64,000 nucleotides of DNA, taken from an uncultured Erythrobacter sp. GTDB lineage: Bacteria > Pseudomonadota > Alphaproteobacteria > Sphingomonadales > Sphingomonadaceae. The stretch covers positions 124,001 through 188,000 of the forward strand of contig CANMIS010000003.1 of assembly GCA_947498065.1 (NCBI GenBank). The letters run 5' to 3'. Below are positions 51,838 through 60,140 of this stretch, one piece after another. A program made the position numbers and the translations under genes. Each line of letters starts with the position of its first letter. Positions within the stretch are counted from its first letter, which is position 1. The notes beneath the pieces are model-generated. The model was given only the letters and a program-made list of their open reading frames with translations, did no database searches and was not told where the DNA came from.

Positions 51838-51847
51838 AAGCGCCCTC

Positions 51848-53065
51848 ATGAAAAAGACCACTGGAATGGACCGCGCGGCGACGCGCAATTGGCGGCCTGC
51901 AACGCGCGCGGTGCGCGGGGGAACCTGGCGCAGCGAGCATGGCGAGACGAGTGAGGCGTTGTTTCTCACATCCGGCTACACCTATGACGATGCGCAAACG
52001 GTGGCAGACCGGTTCGCGGGCGACGCGCAAGGCATGACCTATTCGCGCCTGCAAAACCCGACCGTGGCGATGCTGGAGGAGCGGATTGCGCTGCTCGAAG
52101 GGGCGGAGGCCTGCCGCGCTCAGGCGAGCGGAATGGCTGCGATGACGGCAGCATTGCTGTGCCAAGTGTCCGCCGGGGATCATGTGGTGGCGGCGCGCGC
52201 GGCGTTTGGTTCGTGCCGCTGGTTGGTTGATGAGCTGCTGCCGAAATTCGGCGTGGAAACCAGCGTCATCGACAGCGCGGATGATGCCGCGTGGGAGGCC
52301 GCGATCCGGCCAAACACCAAAGTGTTCTTCTTTGAGACCCCGGCCAATCCGACATTGGATGTGGTTGATCTTAAACATGTTTGCGCTCTGGCAAAGGCGC
52401 ATGGCATCACCAGCGTGGTCGACAATGCCTTTGCCTCGCCAGCGTTGCAGCGGCCGATGGAATTTGGTGCAGACGTTGTTGCTTACAGCGCTACCAAGCT
52501 GATGGACGGGCAGGGCCGCGTGCTCGCCGGGGCGATTTGCGGCAGCGAGGAATGGATCAATGAGACGCTGATGCCGTTTCAGCGCAACACTGGCCCGACG
52601 ATCAGCGCGTTTAACGCCTGGGTCGTGCACAAGGGGCTGGAGACGCTTGGGCTACGCGCGCACAAACAAAGCGAGCAGGCTGTGGCGCTGGGTGAATTTC
52701 TGGAGCCGCGCATATCAAAGGGCGGCGGGCATATGCTGCACCCCGGCCTACCAAGCCACCCGCGCCACAATCTCGCGAAGGCTCAGATGGATGCAACCGG
52801 GCCAATCTTTGCCTTTGATGTCGGCACACGGGCGCGAGCCTTCGCTTTGCTCGATGCGCTGGAACTAATTGATATTTCTAACAATATTGGCGATGCGCGC
52901 AGCCTAATGTGCCACCCCGCCTCCAGCACTCACGCCGGGATGAGCGAAGAAGGCCGCGCCGAAATGGGCGTGACGGAAGGCTTGCTGCGGATCAATGTGG
53001 GCTTGGAAGATCCGGCCGATCTGATGGAGGATCTGGATAAGGCCTTGGCGAAGGCCGGGCTCTAA
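51848..53065 (+). CDS. metZ: O-succinylhomoserine sulfhydrylase (Cys/Met metabolism PLP enzyme)
   Basis: 405 residues of the gamma-family PLP enzymes. The N-terminus RNWRPATRAVRGGTWRSEHGETSEALFLTSGYTYDDA is typical of MetZ. The phosphate loop is QASGMAAMTAAL, the internal-aldimine Lys is in YSATKLMDGQGRVLAG, and the C-terminal substrate-binding segment includes HPASSTHAGMSEE. It joins sulfide to O-succinylhomoserine to make homocysteine. The next gene is a SulP sulfate transporter, a plausible sulfur-metabolism neighbour. Confidence 0.93.
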   Translation: MKKTTGMDRAATRNWRPATRAVRGGTWRSEHGETSEALFLTSGYTYDDAQTVADRFAGDAQGMTYSRLQNPTVAMLEERIALLEGAEACRAQASGMAAMTAALLCQVSAGDHVVAARAAFGSCRWLVDELLPKFGVETSVIDSADDAAWEAAIRPNTKVFFFETPANPTLDVVDLKHVCALAKAHGITSVVDNAFASPALQRPMEFGADVVAYSATKLMDGQGRVLAGAICGSEEWINETLMPFQRNTGPTISAFNAWVVHKGLETLGLRAHKQSEQAVALGEFLEPRISKGGGHMLHPGLPSHPRHNLAKAQMDATGPIFAFDVGTRARAFALLDALELIDISNNIGDARSLMCHPASSTHAGMSEEGRAEMGVTEGLLRINVGLEDPADLMEDLDKALAKAGL

Positions 53066-53250
53066 ATCCTGCTCGCCAGTTAGCGAAGCAACTCCGGCCG
53101 CAAAGCACCCGTGGCCAAAGCGCCTCACGCACTGAAAACCGCCAATGAATACGCATTCGCGCGGTTGTGCGTTGCAGCATAAGAGCCTAGAGGCGCGGCA
53201 ATTCAATCGGTGAAGGGGGTCTTCGCCGCACTCAAGCTTTGGAATTCTTT

Positions 53251-54753
53251 ATGGCTGCGGATGCCACGTTCATGGGCAATTTCCGGCGCGATTGGCTGGC
53301 TCAGCCGCGCGCAGACATACTTGCCGGCATCGTTGTCGCCCTCGCTCTGATCCCAGAGGCGATTGGTTTTGCGCTGATTGCGGGCGTTGACCCGAGCGTT
53401 GGCCTGTACGCCTCGGTCGCGATTGCCATGGTGATCGCGCTGACCGGCGGGCGTCCCGGCATGATCTCTGCGGCCACCGCTGCGGTGGCCGTTGTGGTGA
53501 TCCCGCTGGTGAAGGATTATGGCCCGGAATACCTGTTTGCGGCCACCATCCTGATGGGCATTTTCCAAGGGATTGCCGCTCTCCTGCGGCTCGACCTGTT
53601 GATGCAATTCGTCAGCCGTTCGGTCATCACCGGCTTTGTAAACGCGCTGGCGATCCTCATTTTTCTAGCGCAAATTCCTCAACTTACTGGCGTCGGCTGG
53701 GAAACCTATGCGATGGTCGCCGCTGGCCTCGCGATCATTTACGGCTTCCCGCGCATCTCCAAGGCCGTGCCCAGTCCGCTGGTCGCTATCGTCCTGCTGA
53801 CGGCGGTGGCGATCTACTACAATCTGCCGGTCAACAATGTCGCGGGCGAGGGCGAGTTGCCCGATGGCCTGCCGGTGTTCGCCCTGCCTGACGTGCCGCT
53901 GACATGGGAAACGCTGAGGATTATCGCGCCCTATTCAGCGACAATGGCGGCGGTTGGCCTGCTGGAAAGCCTGCTGACGGCGCAAATCGTCGATGACATG
54001 ACCCACACAGACAGCAACAGACAGCGCGAGAGCGGCGGCCAAGGCATCGCCAATATCGTCGCTGCGTGTTTCGGCGGGATGGGCGGCTGCGCCATGATCG
54101 GCCAGTCGGTGATCAATGTCGCATCCGGCGGTCGCGGGCGTTTGTCGACCTTTACCGCGGGCGCTTTCCTGCTGTTTCTGCTCACCGTCCTGGGCAGCTA
54201 TGTTGGCCAGGTGCCAATGCCGGCGCTGGTTGCGGTAATGATCATGGTCTCAATCGGTACGTTCAGTTGGAACTCGATCCCCAATCTGCGCCGCCATCCG
54301 CCCACCAGTTCCGCCGTGATGATCGCGACCGTCGTGGTCGTGGTGTGGACGCATGATCTGGCGCTGGGCGTGCTGGTCGGTGTGCTGCTCTCGGGCATTT
54401 TCTTTGCGAACAAGGTCCGCAACCTGTTCTCGGTCGAGCGCGTTCGCCGCGAGCACAGCGCGGTATACGCCGTGACCGGCGAGATTTTCTTTGCCAGCGT
54501 CGACAAGTTCCAAAACGCGCTCGGCCCGGAAAGCCAGTATGATGACGCCGCGCATTATGTCGTGATCGATGTGTCCAAGGCGCATTTCTGGGATATCTCA
54601 GCGATTGGCGCGCTGGAAAAAGCGGTCGACCGGATGCGCCGCAATGGCCGCCACACGCGGATTGTCGGCTTGAACGCCGCGAGCGCCGACCTGTTCGATA
54701 AGTTCGCGCTGGAAGACCGCACCGGTTTGGAAACGGGGCTAGCGCCGCATTGA
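53251..54753 (+). CDS. SulP family anion transporter (sulfate permease) with STAS domain
   Basis: About 500 residues. An N-terminal SulP membrane domain has LAGIVVALALIPEAIGFALIAGVDPSVGLYASV and LLESLLTAQIVDDMTHTDSNRQRE. A C-terminal STAS domain (about residues 405-495) includes VIDVSKAHFWDISAIGALEKAV. It imports sulfate or other anions such as bicarbonate; specificity cannot be read from sequence. ATG 53251 is chosen over the TTG at 53239; an ATG at 53272 is also possible. Confidence 0.92.
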   Translation: MAADATFMGNFRRDWLAQPRADILAGIVVALALIPEAIGFALIAGVDPSVGLYASVAIAMVIALTGGRPGMISAATAAVAVVVIPLVKDYGPEYLFAATILMGIFQGIAALLRLDLLMQFVSRSVITGFVNALAILIFLAQIPQLTGVGWETYAMVAAGLAIIYGFPRISKAVPSPLVAIVLLTAVAIYYNLPVNNVAGEGELPDGLPVFALPDVPLTWETLRIIAPYSATMAAVGLLESLLTAQIVDDMTHTDSNRQRESGGQGIANIVAACFGGMGGCAMIGQSVINVASGGRGRLSTFTAGAFLLFLLTVLGSYVGQVPMPALVAVMIMVSIGTFSWNSIPNLRRHPPTSSAVMIATVVVVVWTHDLALGVLVGVLLSGIFFANKVRNLFSVERVRREHSAVYAVTGEIFFASVDKFQNALGPESQYDDAAHYVVIDVSKAHFWDISAIGALEKAVDRMRRNGRHTRIVGLNAASADLFDKFALEDRTGLETGLAPH

Positions 54754-54852
54754 TTTTGGCGAAGGCGCATCCGCGCCTTCGTCCTCGGGGCTATTCCTCC
54801 GCTTCGCTACGGGCCCCTGCGGGCGGCCAGTCGGCCTTGCGACGCCTGCGGA
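54754..54852 (-). repeat. dispersed structured repeat, copy R3b
   Basis: In its orientation the core reads GCAAGGCCGACTGGCCGCC. A stem GGGGC/GCCCC encloses a GAGGAATAG segment. Stem 3 is CGAAGGCGC-GGAT-GCGCCTTCG. It starts directly after the sulP stop and lies head-to-head with R3a. Confidence 0.75.
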
Positions 54853-54876
54853 GTCGATTTGGAGCTTCGTTGCTGG

Positions 54877-54990
54877 CTTGGTCGCGGAGCTCGGTCGGCG
54901 TCTAGCCGACCGCAAGGCCGACCGGCCGCCCGGAGCGACCGTAGGGAGTGAGGATATCGCGCTCGCGGATGCGAGTGCGCAAAACAAAAA
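54877..54990 (+). repeat. dispersed structured repeat, copy R3a
   Basis: Stem 1 is CGGTCGGC-GTCTA-GCCGACCG, then the core GCAAGGCCGACCGGCCGCC, GAGGATATCGC, stem 3 GCGCTCGC-GGAT-GCGAGTGC, and AAAACAAAAA. It points to the DsbA-like gene at 55068. With R3b it accounts for nearly all of the 314-base gap between sulP and that gene. Confidence 0.85.
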
Positions 54991-55067
54991 CTCTTGCCGC
55001 CCACTCTTGCTCTGCCAACGACCGTGTGCAACCCATTCTCCCCAACAAGAACGGGAGAAAACATCAC

Positions 55068-55697
55068 ATGGCAAACCGCGTTGAGCTCACCTTCGATTTC
55101 GTCAGCCCCAACGCCTATCTGGTGTGGTGGCCGCTGCGCGAGGTGCTGCGCCGGACCGGGGCTGAGATTGATGTGATCCCGGTTTTTCTCGCCGGAATGC
55201 ATAAGCTTACCGGCAATGCACCGCCGTTCATGCGCGATGCCGAGGTGAAGGGTAAGAATGAATATGCGATGCTGGAAATGCAGCGCTTTATCACCAAGCA
55301 CGGCCTCAGCCACTACCGCATGCACCCGCAGTTTCCGTTCAATTCGATCACATTGCAGCGGATGCTGTACGCCGCCGATCAGGACGGGCGCGGCGTCCAA
55401 TTTGTCGAAGCCATGCTGAAGGCAATTTGGGAGGAAAGCATCGACTTTACCGACCAAGAGGCCTTGGGCGCGGCGCTAAGCGCAGCAGGCTTCGACGCGG
55501 CGGATCTATTCACGCGCAGCCAGAGCGACGAAGTGAAAGAAGGCCTCGTAAAGAACACATCATCGGTGGTTGAACGCGGCGCATTTGGCATTCCAACAAT
55601 GTTTGTCGGCAAAACCGGCGCTGATCCATCCACCTACGAAATGTTCTTTGGCAAAGAGCGCTTGGATCAAGTCGAAGAAGAATTGGCGAAGGGCTAG
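55068..55697 (+). CDS. 2-hydroxychromene-2-carboxylate isomerase-like DsbA-family protein
   Basis: 209 residues of the kappa-GST/DsbA thioredoxin-like fold. VELTFDFVSPNAYLVWWPL has Ser in place of the DsbA Cys pair, as in 2-hydroxychromene-2-carboxylate isomerases. FNSITLQRMLYAADQDGRGVQFVEAMLKAIWEE and GAFGIPTMFVGK (cis-Pro loop) follow. The natural substrate is unknown because no aromatic degradation genes are adjacent. GGGAG precedes ATG 55068. The stop codon abuts the nested inverted-repeat element. Confidence 0.9.
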   Translation: MANRVELTFDFVSPNAYLVWWPLREVLRRTGAEIDVIPVFLAGMHKLTGNAPPFMRDAEVKGKNEYAMLEMQRFITKHGLSHYRMHPQFPFNSITLQRMLYAADQDGRGVQFVEAMLKAIWEESIDFTDQEALGAALSAAGFDAADLFTRSQSDEVKEGLVKNTSSVVERGAFGIPTMFVGKTGADPSTYEMFFGKERLDQVEEELAKG

Positions 55698-55965
55698 GCC
55701 CTGTTGACCAAATCCCTCGGGATCACGGTTTGAAGCAAAATCCGCATTTCACAAGGCGCGATCACGCAGGAAGTGCGGCGCACTTTCAAGTGCTCGCAAC
55801 GCCGTGAGGGCGAATTTTGGTCAAACCCCTCAGGGGCAACACAAGAAATCGCCAGCTAAGCGTCGTTCGTCCTTGAATATGCAACAGCATGTCCATCGTC
55901 CTCACTCCTTTAGCTGGCGATTTCTTGTGTCGCCGTGACCCGAGGGAGTTGGTCAACAGGGCCTA
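55695..55965. mobile_element. nested inverted-repeat (MITE-like) element
   Basis: Outer inverted repeats of about 32 bases (55696-55728 starting AGGCCCTGTTGACCAA, and 55933-55964) match with one substitution and one gap. Inner inverted repeats of 25 bases (55835-55859 and 55910-55934, core CACAAGAAATCGCCAGCTAA) match with one mismatch. A further TTGACCAAA/TTTGGTCAA pair lies in the left half. TA flanks both ends, which would fit IS630/mariner-type insertion, though the left TA is also part of the upstream TAG stop. No transposase is encoded. Confidence 0.7.
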
Positions 55966-56054
55966 AGCGCCCCGTCTATTTGCGCTTGTCTTTTGACTTT
56001 CGTTTTATAGACTTGATCATTCGCAGCGGGGGCTGCGCGTATCAGGGGTGGATC

Positions 56055-58079
56055 ATGGTTAGACGTTTGGGGTTGCTCGCGGCATTGGGGCTGATGTGCT
56101 CCCCTGCGCTTGCGCAGGATGAAGTGGCGGATGCGGCAAGCGCGCAAGACAGCGGCGCAGCGGCAGAAGCCAAAACACCGAAAATTGCGCCCCGAGAAGC
56201 TGTAAAAGCATCTGCCGCTCCGCCGACAATTCCGACGGAAAATTTCGCAGGGCGCTCGCTGTTTTGGAACGCCAAGCTGTCGCCAAATGGTTCACGCATG
56301 TCGTTTCTGCGCCGGTCAAAGGACGGGCAAGGTCAATTTGCAATCCTCCGGCTGTCCGACATGGATTTCGATCGCGTTGTCGCCCTGCCCAAAGACTATG
56401 ACATCGAATGGTATCGGTGGGTGACGGATGAAAAATTGCTCATCTCTGTCTCCACCGTAGGCAAGTTTTTCGGCGATGAAGTGCGCTACACGCGCCTGAT
56501 TTACATGAACCCGAACGATGGCAGTTTCGAACTGCTATTCAAAAAGTACGAAGCTGTTCGCGGCGACGATGTGATCCATGTCGCGGAGGATGGCTCGCAT
56601 ATTCTCGTAGCGATGCAGCGCTCGATCTATGACTATCCATCGGTGATGCGCCATGATTTGGACGCGGAGGGGAAAATCCGGGTTGTCCAGAAACCACGCG
56701 ACGGCGTGTGGAATTGGGTGGCCGATAACAATGGTACGGTGCGGATGGGCACGGGCTGGCTGCGCAAGCGGCTGCGGGTGTTTTACCGGCCTGATGCGCA
56801 GTCCAAACTCAAAGAGATCGCTCGGATCAAGCGCGAAGATGATGAGGATGGCTATTGGGACGCGGTCCAGATCGTCAGCGGGTCAGATCAGGGCTATGTG
56901 CTGTCCGAGGGTGAGAATGGACGTGTAGGCCTCCGTCTGTTCGACTTTGCCAAGCGTGAAGATGTGGAAACCGTTTACGAGCACCCCGACTGGGACATTG
57001 ATACGGTTACCCTGCGCAAGGGAAAGCCCTTCGCCGCCTTCTACACCGCCGACCGCGATGAAGTGCATTGGTTTGATGAAAAAACGGCCAAGCAATATGC
57101 GGGGCTGCGCAAGGCTCTCGGCGATTTGGAGATCTGGGTCACATCGCGCTCAAAGGATCATTCGCGCATGTTGGTGTGGGCGGGCAGCGAGTCCGATCCC
57201 GGCGTGCTGTACCTCTATGAGCCTGCAGCCAGGCGGCTTGATCAGATTGCCGAATACCGCCCCAATCTCGATTTTCGCCTGCTCGCAGTGCCCAAGCCTA
57301 TCGAATATAAGGCCCGCGATGGGGTGAACATTAAGGGCTATCTGACCCTGCCAAAGGGGCGTGAGGCGAAGAACCTTCCGCTCATTCTGCTGCCTCATGG
57401 TGGGCCATACGGCGTGCGCGATAAGCTCGCGTACAATGACGAGGTGCAATTGCTCGCCAATCGCGGATATGCGGTGCTTCAGCCGAACTTTCGCGGCTCA
57501 GGCGGATACGGCGATGCGTTCTTTGAACTGGGTGCAGGTCAGATTGGCCGAGGCATGCAGGATGACCTGGATGATGCAATGGACTGGGCGGTGGCACAGG
57601 GCATTGCCGATCCGTCGCGGGTCTGCGTCGTTGGCGGTTCTTACGGAGGCTATGCAGCGATTTGGGCGGTGCTGCGCAATCCAGAGCGCTATCGCTGCGC
57701 GGCGAGCTGGGCTGGGGTCACCGACTGGGACAAGATCATCAAATATGATCGCCAATTCTTTGGGCGCCAGAGCTTTAAACGCTGGCGCGCACGGGTGCGC
57801 GGGGAAGGGGTGGAAAGCCTCGATAGCGTCTCACCTTACCGGCTGGCTGAGGGACTGAAACGCCCGTTGCTGCTAGCGCACGGCACAGACGATACCGTTG
57901 TTCCTTTCAAACAATATCGGATGTTTGAGAAAGAAGCGCGTGGTGCTGAAATGCCGCCAACCACGCTGGTGATCGAAGATGAAGGACACGGTTTCTCCAA
58001 GCCCGAAAACGAAAAGGCATGGTACGATGCGCTGGAAAAATTCCTCGCGGAGCACAATCCGGCTGACCCCGCGAGTTAG
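56055..58079 (+). CDS. S9 family peptidase (prolyl oligopeptidase-like), exported, copy 2
   Basis: 674 residues. The signal peptide MVRRLGLLAALGLMCSPALAQ is followed by an Ala-rich linker, a beta-propeller (about residues 70-420) and an alpha/beta-hydrolase with VGGSYGGYAAIW (Ser), HGTDDTVVPF (Asp) and EDEGHGFSKPE (His). ATG 56055 has AGGGG upstream; the frame is open from 55935 but that part lies in the repeat element. Periplasmic oligopeptidase. It is only distantly related to the S9 gene at 44238. Confidence 0.93.
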   Translation: MVRRLGLLAALGLMCSPALAQDEVADAASAQDSGAAAEAKTPKIAPREAVKASAAPPTIPTENFAGRSLFWNAKLSPNGSRMSFLRRSKDGQGQFAILRLSDMDFDRVVALPKDYDIEWYRWVTDEKLLISVSTVGKFFGDEVRYTRLIYMNPNDGSFELLFKKYEAVRGDDVIHVAEDGSHILVAMQRSIYDYPSVMRHDLDAEGKIRVVQKPRDGVWNWVADNNGTVRMGTGWLRKRLRVFYRPDAQSKLKEIARIKREDDEDGYWDAVQIVSGSDQGYVLSEGENGRVGLRLFDFAKREDVETVYEHPDWDIDTVTLRKGKPFAAFYTADRDEVHWFDEKTAKQYAGLRKALGDLEIWVTSRSKDHSRMLVWAGSESDPGVLYLYEPAARRLDQIAEYRPNLDFRLLAVPKPIEYKARDGVNIKGYLTLPKGREAKNLPLILLPHGGPYGVRDKLAYNDEVQLLANRGYAVLQPNFRGSGGYGDAFFELGAGQIGRGMQDDLDDAMDWAVAQGIADPSRVCVVGGSYGGYAAIWAVLRNPERYRCAASWAGVTDWDKIIKYDRQFFGRQSFKRWRARVRGEGVESLDSVSPYRLAEGLKRPLLLAHGTDDTVVPFKQYRMFEKEARGAEMPPTTLVIEDEGHGFSKPENEKAWYDALEKFLAEHNPADPAS

Positions 58080-58222
58080 GTGTTTCCAAGGGCGGAACTC
58101 TCAATGCGGCCCTAGGCACTGTCCCTAATTTGCGGCAATTCGCGATGAATCTGGGATACAGGGGGGATTAAGCGCGTTGGTGCTCTTGTGAAGGGCCTGA
58201 GAATCGTTACCTTGAGAGACCT

Positions 58223-58627
58223 ATGAAAGAGCTGTTTCAACACGCTGCTGTGACCGACGGGGTAACCGTCCGGGTCGCTGTCAATTTTCTACCTGAGCAA
58301 TCGCAGCCGGAGGCGGGCAAGTGGTTCTGGGTCTATCACATCCGGATCGAAAACGGCTCGCACGAGACGCTGCAACTGCGCACCCGCCACTGGCGGATCA
58401 CCGATGCGCGCGGCATGGTGAACCATGTTGATGGCGAGGGTGTGGTCGGCGAACAGCCCAAGCTCGCACCGGGCGAAAGTCACGATTATGTCTCGGGCTG
58501 CCCGCTGACGACGCCGCATGGCTCGATGGAGGGTTTCTACACCTTCCTGCGCGGCGATGGATCGCCGATTGAAGTGCGCATCCCGTTCTTCCCGCTGGCT
58601 GCGCCTGAAACGGCGGATCGTTCCTAA
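58223..58627 (+). CDS. apaG: ApaG domain protein
   Basis: 134 residues of one fibronectin-type ApaG domain: VRVAVNFLPEQSQPEAGKWFWVYHIRIENGS, ETLQLRTRHWRITDARG, EGVVGEQPKLAPGESHDYVSGCPLTTPHGSMEGFY. ApaG is linked to Co2+/Mg2+ efflux and binds pyrophosphate-type ligands; its mechanism is not settled. It starts 143 bases after the S9 peptidase and is followed by a LysR gene on the same strand. Confidence 0.95.
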   Translation: MKELFQHAAVTDGVTVRVAVNFLPEQSQPEAGKWFWVYHIRIENGSHETLQLRTRHWRITDARGMVNHVDGEGVVGEQPKLAPGESHDYVSGCPLTTPHGSMEGFYTFLRGDGSPIEVRIPFFPLAAPETADRS

Positions 58628-58687
58628 GCATTAAGTGCGACGCGGCGTAAGCTTGCGCAGCTGCAAGCGGCTGGCTAGATCGGCTGC

Positions 58688-59476
58688 GTGAAACGGACCC
58701 ATCTCCCATTGAATGCGCTGCGCGTTTACGATGCAGCGGCGCGGCATCTCTCCTTTACCCGGGCGGCAGACGAACTGGCGGTGACGCCAGCGGCCGTTGG
58801 CCAGCAGATCCGCGCGCTGGAGGATCACCTCGGCGTGGTGCTGTTCCGCCGGACCAGCAAGGGCTTGGAGTTGACGCCGGAAGGTGAGGCGGGGCTCGAT
58901 CCGCTGAGAGAAGGCTTTTTGCAATTTGAGCAAAGCGTTCAGGCGATGCAGGCGGGCCAGGCTTCCGATCGCTACACAATTGCGGTCCCGCGCGAGTTCT
59001 ATGCGCAGTGGCTCGCCCCGCGCTTGGCCGAATTTCAGGCCGGGACGGACGGGGTGCAATATATCCTGGTTTCCGATGAAAATGCGGATTTTACCGAGGC
59101 TAACCTCGATCTGGCGATCCGCCTGGTCGACGGGCCCGGTGATCTGGAGGGCGCGCAATTGGCCCCGGCTCAGCGGGTAACCGTGGCCGCGCCGAATTGC
59201 CGCGACGCCTGGATCGATTGGCCGGGCGCTTCTCTACCAGAGGAGACAAAGGCGTGCATCAAGGCCGGCAATCCCGGCCAAGCGCTGAGCTCTGCACTGG
59301 CGGGAATGGGCCGCACAGTTTTGCCGCTGCCTCTTGTGGCGGAGGCGCTGGGCGATGGGCGGCTGGAAGCTCTGGAGGAACCAAGCGAAAGCCAGCGCGC
59401 CTATTGGCTGCTCGCGCCGCTGCCGCAATGGCGCCAGAAGAAGGTGAAGGCGTTGGTCGCGCATCTTACGACGTGA
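58688..59476 (+). CDS. LysR-family transcriptional regulator (GcvA-like)
   Basis: 262 residues from GTG. The helix-turn-helix is LPLNALRVYDAAARHLSFTRAADELAVTPAAVGQQIRALEDHLGVVLFRR, followed by a short effector domain. It is about 40 residues shorter than most LysR proteins because the effector domain is compact (about 165 residues), yet it ends cleanly. It lies 60 bases after apaG; repeat R4 follows. Confidence 0.88.
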   Translation: MKRTHLPLNALRVYDAAARHLSFTRAADELAVTPAAVGQQIRALEDHLGVVLFRRTSKGLELTPEGEAGLDPLREGFLQFEQSVQAMQAGQASDRYTIAVPREFYAQWLAPRLAEFQAGTDGVQYILVSDENADFTEANLDLAIRLVDGPGDLEGAQLAPAQRVTVAAPNCRDAWIDWPGASLPEETKACIKAGNPGQALSSALAGMGRTVLPLPLVAEALGDGRLEALEEPSESQRAYWLLAPLPQWRQKKVKALVAHLTT

Positions 59477-59504
59477 CACTGCATCGCGGAGAAGAGCGAG
59501 TAAT

Positions 59505-59606
59505 CGGGCCGCAGGCCCGCAAGGGCGACCGCCCGCCCGGAGCGCTTTGCGCGGAGGATAGCCAAGAGAGCGGATGCGAACGCCGGCGCTTGAGGCGCAA
59601 AAAACA
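59505..59606 (+). repeat. dispersed structured repeat, copy R4
   Basis: Stem 1 is CGGGCC-GCA-GGCCCG, then the core GCAAGGGCGACCGCCCGCC, stem 2 GCGC-TTT-GCGC, GAGGATAGCC, a degenerate third module around AGCGGATGCG, and AAAAAACA running directly into the ATG of the GNAT gene. It therefore forms the entire 5' leader next to that start codon. Confidence 0.8.
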
Positions 59607-60140
59607 ATGACCAATATTCCAACCCTCACCACAAACCGCTTCATTATGCGGCCCTTGCGCGAGGCGGATACCGCCGCGCTGTTCCCGACCTTCGCGGATG
59701 AGCAGCAGAACCTGTATATGTCGCGCGCGCATTTCACCTCAGAGGCGGAGCTGTGGGGCTGGCTGGCCGACCCCGATTGGAATGGCCGCACGTGGATCGC
59801 CGAAGACAGCGAAGGCGCGGTTCTGGGCCGGTTTGTCGCTATGCCCGCACATGAGGATGGCGTGCAGGAAATCGGCTATGTCACGGTCAAGCACCGCCAA
59901 GGTGAGGGCATCGCGCGCGCGTGCTCGGAAGCGCTTGTGAAGCACTTGCTACATGAAGGAGCGCGCAAGCTGATCGCCGAGGTGGATGTCGATAACGAGC
60001 CGTCGATCCGACTGCTCGAGCGCCTTGGTTTCACCCGCGAGGCGCATTTGCGCGAGCATGAAACGACGCATATCGGCCTGCGTGATCTGTATCTGTACGG
60101 ATTACTTGCGCGGGACCACGTTAACCCACATCAATCCTGA
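59607..60140 (+). CDS. GNAT family N-acetyltransferase (RimJ/RimL-like)
   Basis: 177 residues. The opening LTTNRFIMRPLREADTAALFPTF, the acetyl-CoA site VKHRQGEGIARACSEALVKHLL, and VDVDNEPSIRLLERLGFTREAHLRE are typical of ribosomal-protein/small-molecule GNATs of the Acetyltransf_3 group. The target is unknown. The start is directly after repeat R4, with no clear Shine-Dalgarno. Its last 20 bases overlap the convergent alcohol dehydrogenase gene. Confidence 0.88.
   Translation: MTNIPTLTTNRFIMRPLREADTAALFPTFADEQQNLYMSRAHFTSEAELWGWLADPDWNGRTWIAEDSEGAVLGRFVAMPAHEDGVQEIGYVTVKHRQGEGIARACSEALVKHLLHEGARKLIAEVDVDNEPSIRLLERLGFTREAHLREHETTHIGLRDLYLYGLLARDHVNPHQS

Noticed and set aside
54754-54990. IS remnant between sulP and the DsbA-like gene
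   Set aside because: There is no transposase fragment; the content is fully explained by two copies of the structured repeat.
55935-56054. Extended N-terminus for the second S9 peptidase
   Set aside because: The extension lies in the inverted-repeat element. A signal peptide and ribosome-binding site mark ATG 56055 as the start.
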